Source of the DNA: Clostridium sp. CAG:632
GTDB taxonomy: Bacteria; Bacillota; Clostridia; Lachnospirales; Lachnospiraceae
DNA length: 35,384 nucleotides
Reading direction: 5' to 3'
Assembly (NCBI GenBank): GCA_000431515.1
Contig: HF991284.1
Coordinates: 1 to 35,384 of the forward strand
Of the stretch, positions 32,672 to 35,384 are shown one piece after another. Every line of letters starts with the position of its first letter. The stretch's first letter is position 1. The position numbers were made by a program, and so were the translations under genes. The notes under the pieces are model-generated. The model worked only from the letters and a program-made list of their open reading frames with translations, searched no databases and had not been told where the DNA came from.

Positions 32672-35384
32672 TTATTTCTTCCGGACATTACTTCCGACTA
32701 CAACCGCTGCACCGATTGACATCAATGCAAGAACGATCATCATGGCAACCGGCATTTCATCCCCGGTTTTCACACTGTTTGTACCGGATACCGCTGTCGT
32801 CGAAGTCTGATTTTCCGTGGAGCCTGCTGTTGTAGAACTCTGCTCCGCCGAGCTCGTCTCAGTTGATCCCGCTTCCGTCGTTTCGGATGAGTTGTTTTCG
32901 GTCGTTGCCGCCGTCTCCCCAACCGTTACCTTCGTTGCCGGTGATGCATAATAATTCGGTTTCTCTGTATATCGCACATAATAATCGCCTGCGGTCAGTC
33001 CGTTCATGGTTGTACCTGTCACCGCCGTCCAGCTGGTCTGATCCTGACTATATTCCATGTCGGTTGTCACATTCCGAATGATACCATTCTTCTGCCCCTG
33101 TGTTGCATTTCCTGCAACAAGTCCGGTCGGTGCTGCCTGCTGCGCTTTCTCGATTGTGAAGTTCACCGTCTGCTCTTCATGATAGATGCCCTTTCCCTGA
33201 ATGATTACCGCAGCGGTTCCCGCATTCACATTATCCCGATAAGATACCGTATAGTCTTCGTCTTCTACCAGCTCCTGTTGTCCATACACTACCGTCACAG
33301 CCGGCTCCTTTGCAGTCTTATCATATACATAGCTTAACGGATTTACCGTAACCTCTACCTCTGCATCTGACATTCTGCGATAGCGAAGCTCTACGCCCCG
33401 TGCTATATTTCCGTCAGCATCCAGGATCAGATTCATTGTATCAGCTGCTTCCGGATACGGTCGCTGCCTGTTGATACTGTATCCCTTTGGCAGATATTCT
33501 TCAATACCTCCCAGGCTCTCTTCCAGAGAAAGTTTACCATAATTGCTGATTGCCGGAGCAATGTCTATAATCCGAATGATCGAATCCCGATCCATGTTCA
33601 TTTTTTCCGTGAAGCAATGATTGTTTATGGTTACAGATCCTGCACTGACATCCAGACCACCATTCGCCTGCCAGTTCAGCTTATTTAGCGTTGCATTGAC
33701 ATTCTCAATCCGTAACGTGTGATCAAAATCTACGCAACCATTATTGATCGCTCCCGTGAAAGCTTCCTGCTGCGACTGTCCATCCGCATCCCCGGCAGAA
33801 GAAGTCAGCGTTAGATCCGCTTGCGTCTGAACCTCGTTTATCTCTACCTGATGTCCGTTCAGATCCAGGATCAAATCCTGTGTCCCCGCATCATAGGTTG
33901 CTGTTTCAGAGCTTTCATAATCGTTCATAAACAGAAATGTGATCGGCTTTGCCGAATACAAAGTACCGTTTTTGATATGTCTGAATGCCACAGACAGATT
34001 GTCATATCGTATCCTTTTCTCGGATCCCGGCACAATTACTTCTACAGTTTCCAGAGAAGCTCCACATATAATACATCCTGCATCTGTTGCATTCGGATGT
34101 GGGCAATTGTAACTATCATATATGGCACCATCGAACAGGAAATATACCTTCTTGTATGTATCATTCCCCTGATTATAGCCGTCATACATCTTTATTCTTC
34201 CCGTCTTCGGAACCGGATCCAGCATTGGAATATCTGCTCTCTCCTGTTCGCCATATCGGAAAATTCCGCCCTTATTTCCCATATCGAACTGGTTCGCCCG
34301 GACCACCGGATAATCTCCGCCACCATATATCCAACAACCGTTTTCTATTTTCGCCTTTAAATTTCCCACCAGTGCCGAATTATTCCTTGAGGACATCTTC
34401 AGTGATCCGCTGTTCACATCTATATTTCCGATCACTGCCGGACAATCCCCCTCCGTTACAAGGTTTACACTCTGTCCGGCTCTGTCTATCTTTACATCGC
34501 CTGCAACGGCTGTACCATGTTCTGATTTCAGAGTTACCGTACACACCCCCGCCGGATTGTTTTCTGCAACCGACAGGTTTCCCTTTAATACATCCTGCTT
34601 TCCGGCGACTCTGATGTCACCTGTGCCATTTATGGTCAGATTTCCTTCGACTGCTACAGCATCCTCTTCTTCACAAATATTCTCAATCCAGACCTGTTCG
34701 TCTGCTGCCGGTGTCAGATAGATATTTCTGCCTTTTAACATCGTGCCCTTGCTGAGCGTATATAGCTTAATTTCTTCTCCGGTCGTTGTAATCCGAATAT
34801 CTCCGGTAGCGCAGAATAAGTGATCCAGTGCATGCGGCCTATTAATTCCGGGTGAAACACTGCATTTCTCTGCTTCTAATTCAATCGAGTCTGCCGTTAT
34901 ACCTGACTGTCCATCTTTACAGATATCCATGCTCAGGACAATCACTCCACCGGTTTTTAACTCTACCGTAGCAAATCCACTGATCATACTTGTACCATCT
35001 GCATAAAACCATAAGTCTCCACTATAATTCTCTGTACGAATGGATGCCTTCGTTGTACTTTCTATCAGACTATGTGCCGCTACGTCCCGCTCACTATCAT
35101 CCAGCCTCAAACCGCCGCTTCCCTTTATCAGAAGCGTGCCGTTCTCAACCCGGATACAGGCATCTGTCATCTCAGCCTTTCTTTTCACAGTCACGAATCC
35201 GGTGATTGTCAGACTACCATCCGTACTGCTATATTGCAAATAGTTATTTACACCGGAAGGTACGGTTTCACCCTGATATGTCACTCCGGTTCCCTCCGCA
35301 TTAGCAGTATAATAGCCATCCTGCAGCTTTGTCCCACAGATTGTAACCGCTAAACTCTCTGCCTGTACCGGCTGCCGGTTGATA
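32672..35384 (-). CDS. Large cell-wall surface protein with sortase-type anchor, N-terminus outside window
   Basis: About 904 residues of a longer protein; the frame runs open through the right edge, so GTG 35284 is not the true start. The N-terminal two thirds are beta-rich repeats like those of carbohydrate-binding or adhesin proteins (recurring NLTVAENN, GNLTINGTG, AVAGDVKID types). A zinc-ribbon-like CPHPNATDAGCIICG lies near 34030-34115, and an MBG-like domain (VTVNPLSYVYDKTAKEPAVT ...) at about 33150-33365. A Ser/Thr/Glu-rich spacer (about 32780-32930) ends in SVKTGDEMP, a hydrophobic segment and RKK: a PKTGD/LPXTG-like sorting signal. It probably displays binding modules on the cell wall; the ligand is unknown. 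Confidence 0.8.
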   Translation of the reverse strand, partial: INRQPVQAESLAVTICGTKLQDGYYTANAEGTGVTYQGETVPSGVNNYLQYSSTDGSLTITGFVTVKRKAEMTDACIRVENGTLLIKGSGGLRLDDSERDVAAHSLIESTTKASIRTENYSGDLWFYADGTSMISGFATVELKTGGVIVLSMDICKDGQSGITADSIELEAEKCSVSPGINRPHALDHLFCATGDIRITTTGEEIKLYTLSKGTMLKGRNIYLTPAADEQVWIENICEEEDAVAVEGNLTINGTGDIRVAGKQDVLKGNLSVAENNPAGVCTVTLKSEHGTAVAGDVKIDRAGQSVNLVTEGDCPAVIGNIDVNSGSLKMSSRNNSALVGNLKAKIENGCWIYGGGDYPVVRANQFDMGNKGGIFRYGEQERADIPMLDPVPKTGRIKMYDGYNQGNDTYKKVYFLFDGAIYDSYNCPHPNATDAGCIICGASLETVEVIVPGSEKRIRYDNLSVAFRHIKNGTLYSAKPITFLFMNDYESSETATYDAGTQDLILDLNGHQVEINEVQTQADLTLTSSAGDADGQSQQEAFTGAINNGCVDFDHTLRIENVNATLNKLNWQANGGLDVSAGSVTINNHCFTEKMNMDRDSIIRIIDIAPAISNYGKLSLEESLGGIEEYLPKGYSINRQRPYPEAADTMNLILDADGNIARGVELRYRRMSDAEVEVTVNPLSYVYDKTAKEPAVTVVYGQQELVEDEDYTVSYRDNVNAGTAAVIIQGKGIYHEEQTVNFTIEKAQQAAPTGLVAGNATQGQKNGIIRNVTTDMEYSQDQTSWTAVTGTTMNGLTAGDYYVRYTEKPNYYASPATKVTVGETAATTENNSSETTEAGSTETSSAEQSSTTAGSTENQTSTTAVSGTNSVKTGDEMPVAMMIVLALMSIGAAVVVGSNVRKK

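Noticed and set aside
33821..34614. Two plus-strand frames of about 175 residues
   Set aside because: Antisense to the surface-protein gene; composition is that of reversed coding sequence.
1..35384. CRISPR arrays, insertion sequences, tRNA genes and prophage genes
   Set aside because: No regularly spaced repeats, transposase motifs, tRNA-like cloverleaf or phage proteins were seen on either strand; a tool-based scan could still find a small element.

Overview
The window looks like the chromosome of a low-to-mid GC Firmicute, most likely a gut member of the Lachnospiraceae (Clostridia). The reasons are a large SRP RNA with an Alu domain, strong AGGAGG ribosome sites, near-consensus SigA promoters, DUF1934 and DUF6128-like proteins, a PEGA lipoprotein, and a pair of GH130 phosphorylases of the kind known from Roseburia and Ruminococcus. 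Genus cannot be decided from the sequence alone. Almost every gene is on the minus strand. The plus-strand exceptions are the AAA ATPase, a GNAT enzyme and one lipoprotein.

Layout. (1) 1-5.8 kb: a visibly AT-rich block, probably acquired. It has a stand-alone lipoprotein, then a tight run of six genes: an exported protein, an ABC ATPase, two unequal FtsX-type permeases, a LytTR response regulator and a GHKL (AgrC-like) histidine kinase cut by the left edge. Near-identical 17-bp inverted repeats flank the lipoprotein gene, and one overlaps the operon's putative promoter. (2) 5.8-6.2 kb: a hairpin and a possible antitoxin relic. (3) 6.2-9.9 kb: the ddl-murI-DUF1934-methyltransferase operon, plus an HD-domain protein. 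(4) 9.9-12.8 kb: the SRP RNA gene and tadA, separated by a frameshifted small gene and an AAA-14/DUF4143 ATPase that look inserted. (5) 12.9-21.2 kb: housekeeping and unknown genes (GNAT, DUF6128-like, rsmA, tatD, two lipoproteins, CotS-like protein, cca). (6) 21.2-32.5 kb: a beta-mannooligosaccharide uptake and phosphorolysis locus. (7) 32.7 kb to the right edge: the C-terminal part of a large sortase-type surface protein.

How the mannan genes fit together. A solute-binding lipoprotein and two permeases would import short mannooligosaccharides. A family GH130 mannooligosaccharide phosphorylase shortens them, a GH130 mannosylglucose phosphorylase handles the Man-Glc disaccharide, and a cytoplasmic SGNH esterase probably removes acetyl groups. 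The last gene joins a LacI-like sugar-sensing fold to an intact GGDEF diguanylate cyclase, which would link sugar availability to c-di-GMP. A LacI repressor gene with a DUF624 partner lies just upstream, and a LacI-type palindrome sits directly behind the consensus promoter of the operon. No endo-mannanase or ATPase for the importer is in the window.

Several start sites were moved on ribosome-site evidence: the esterase (24688), the MalF-type permease (28890), the DUF1934 protein (7229) and the CotS-like protein (19688).
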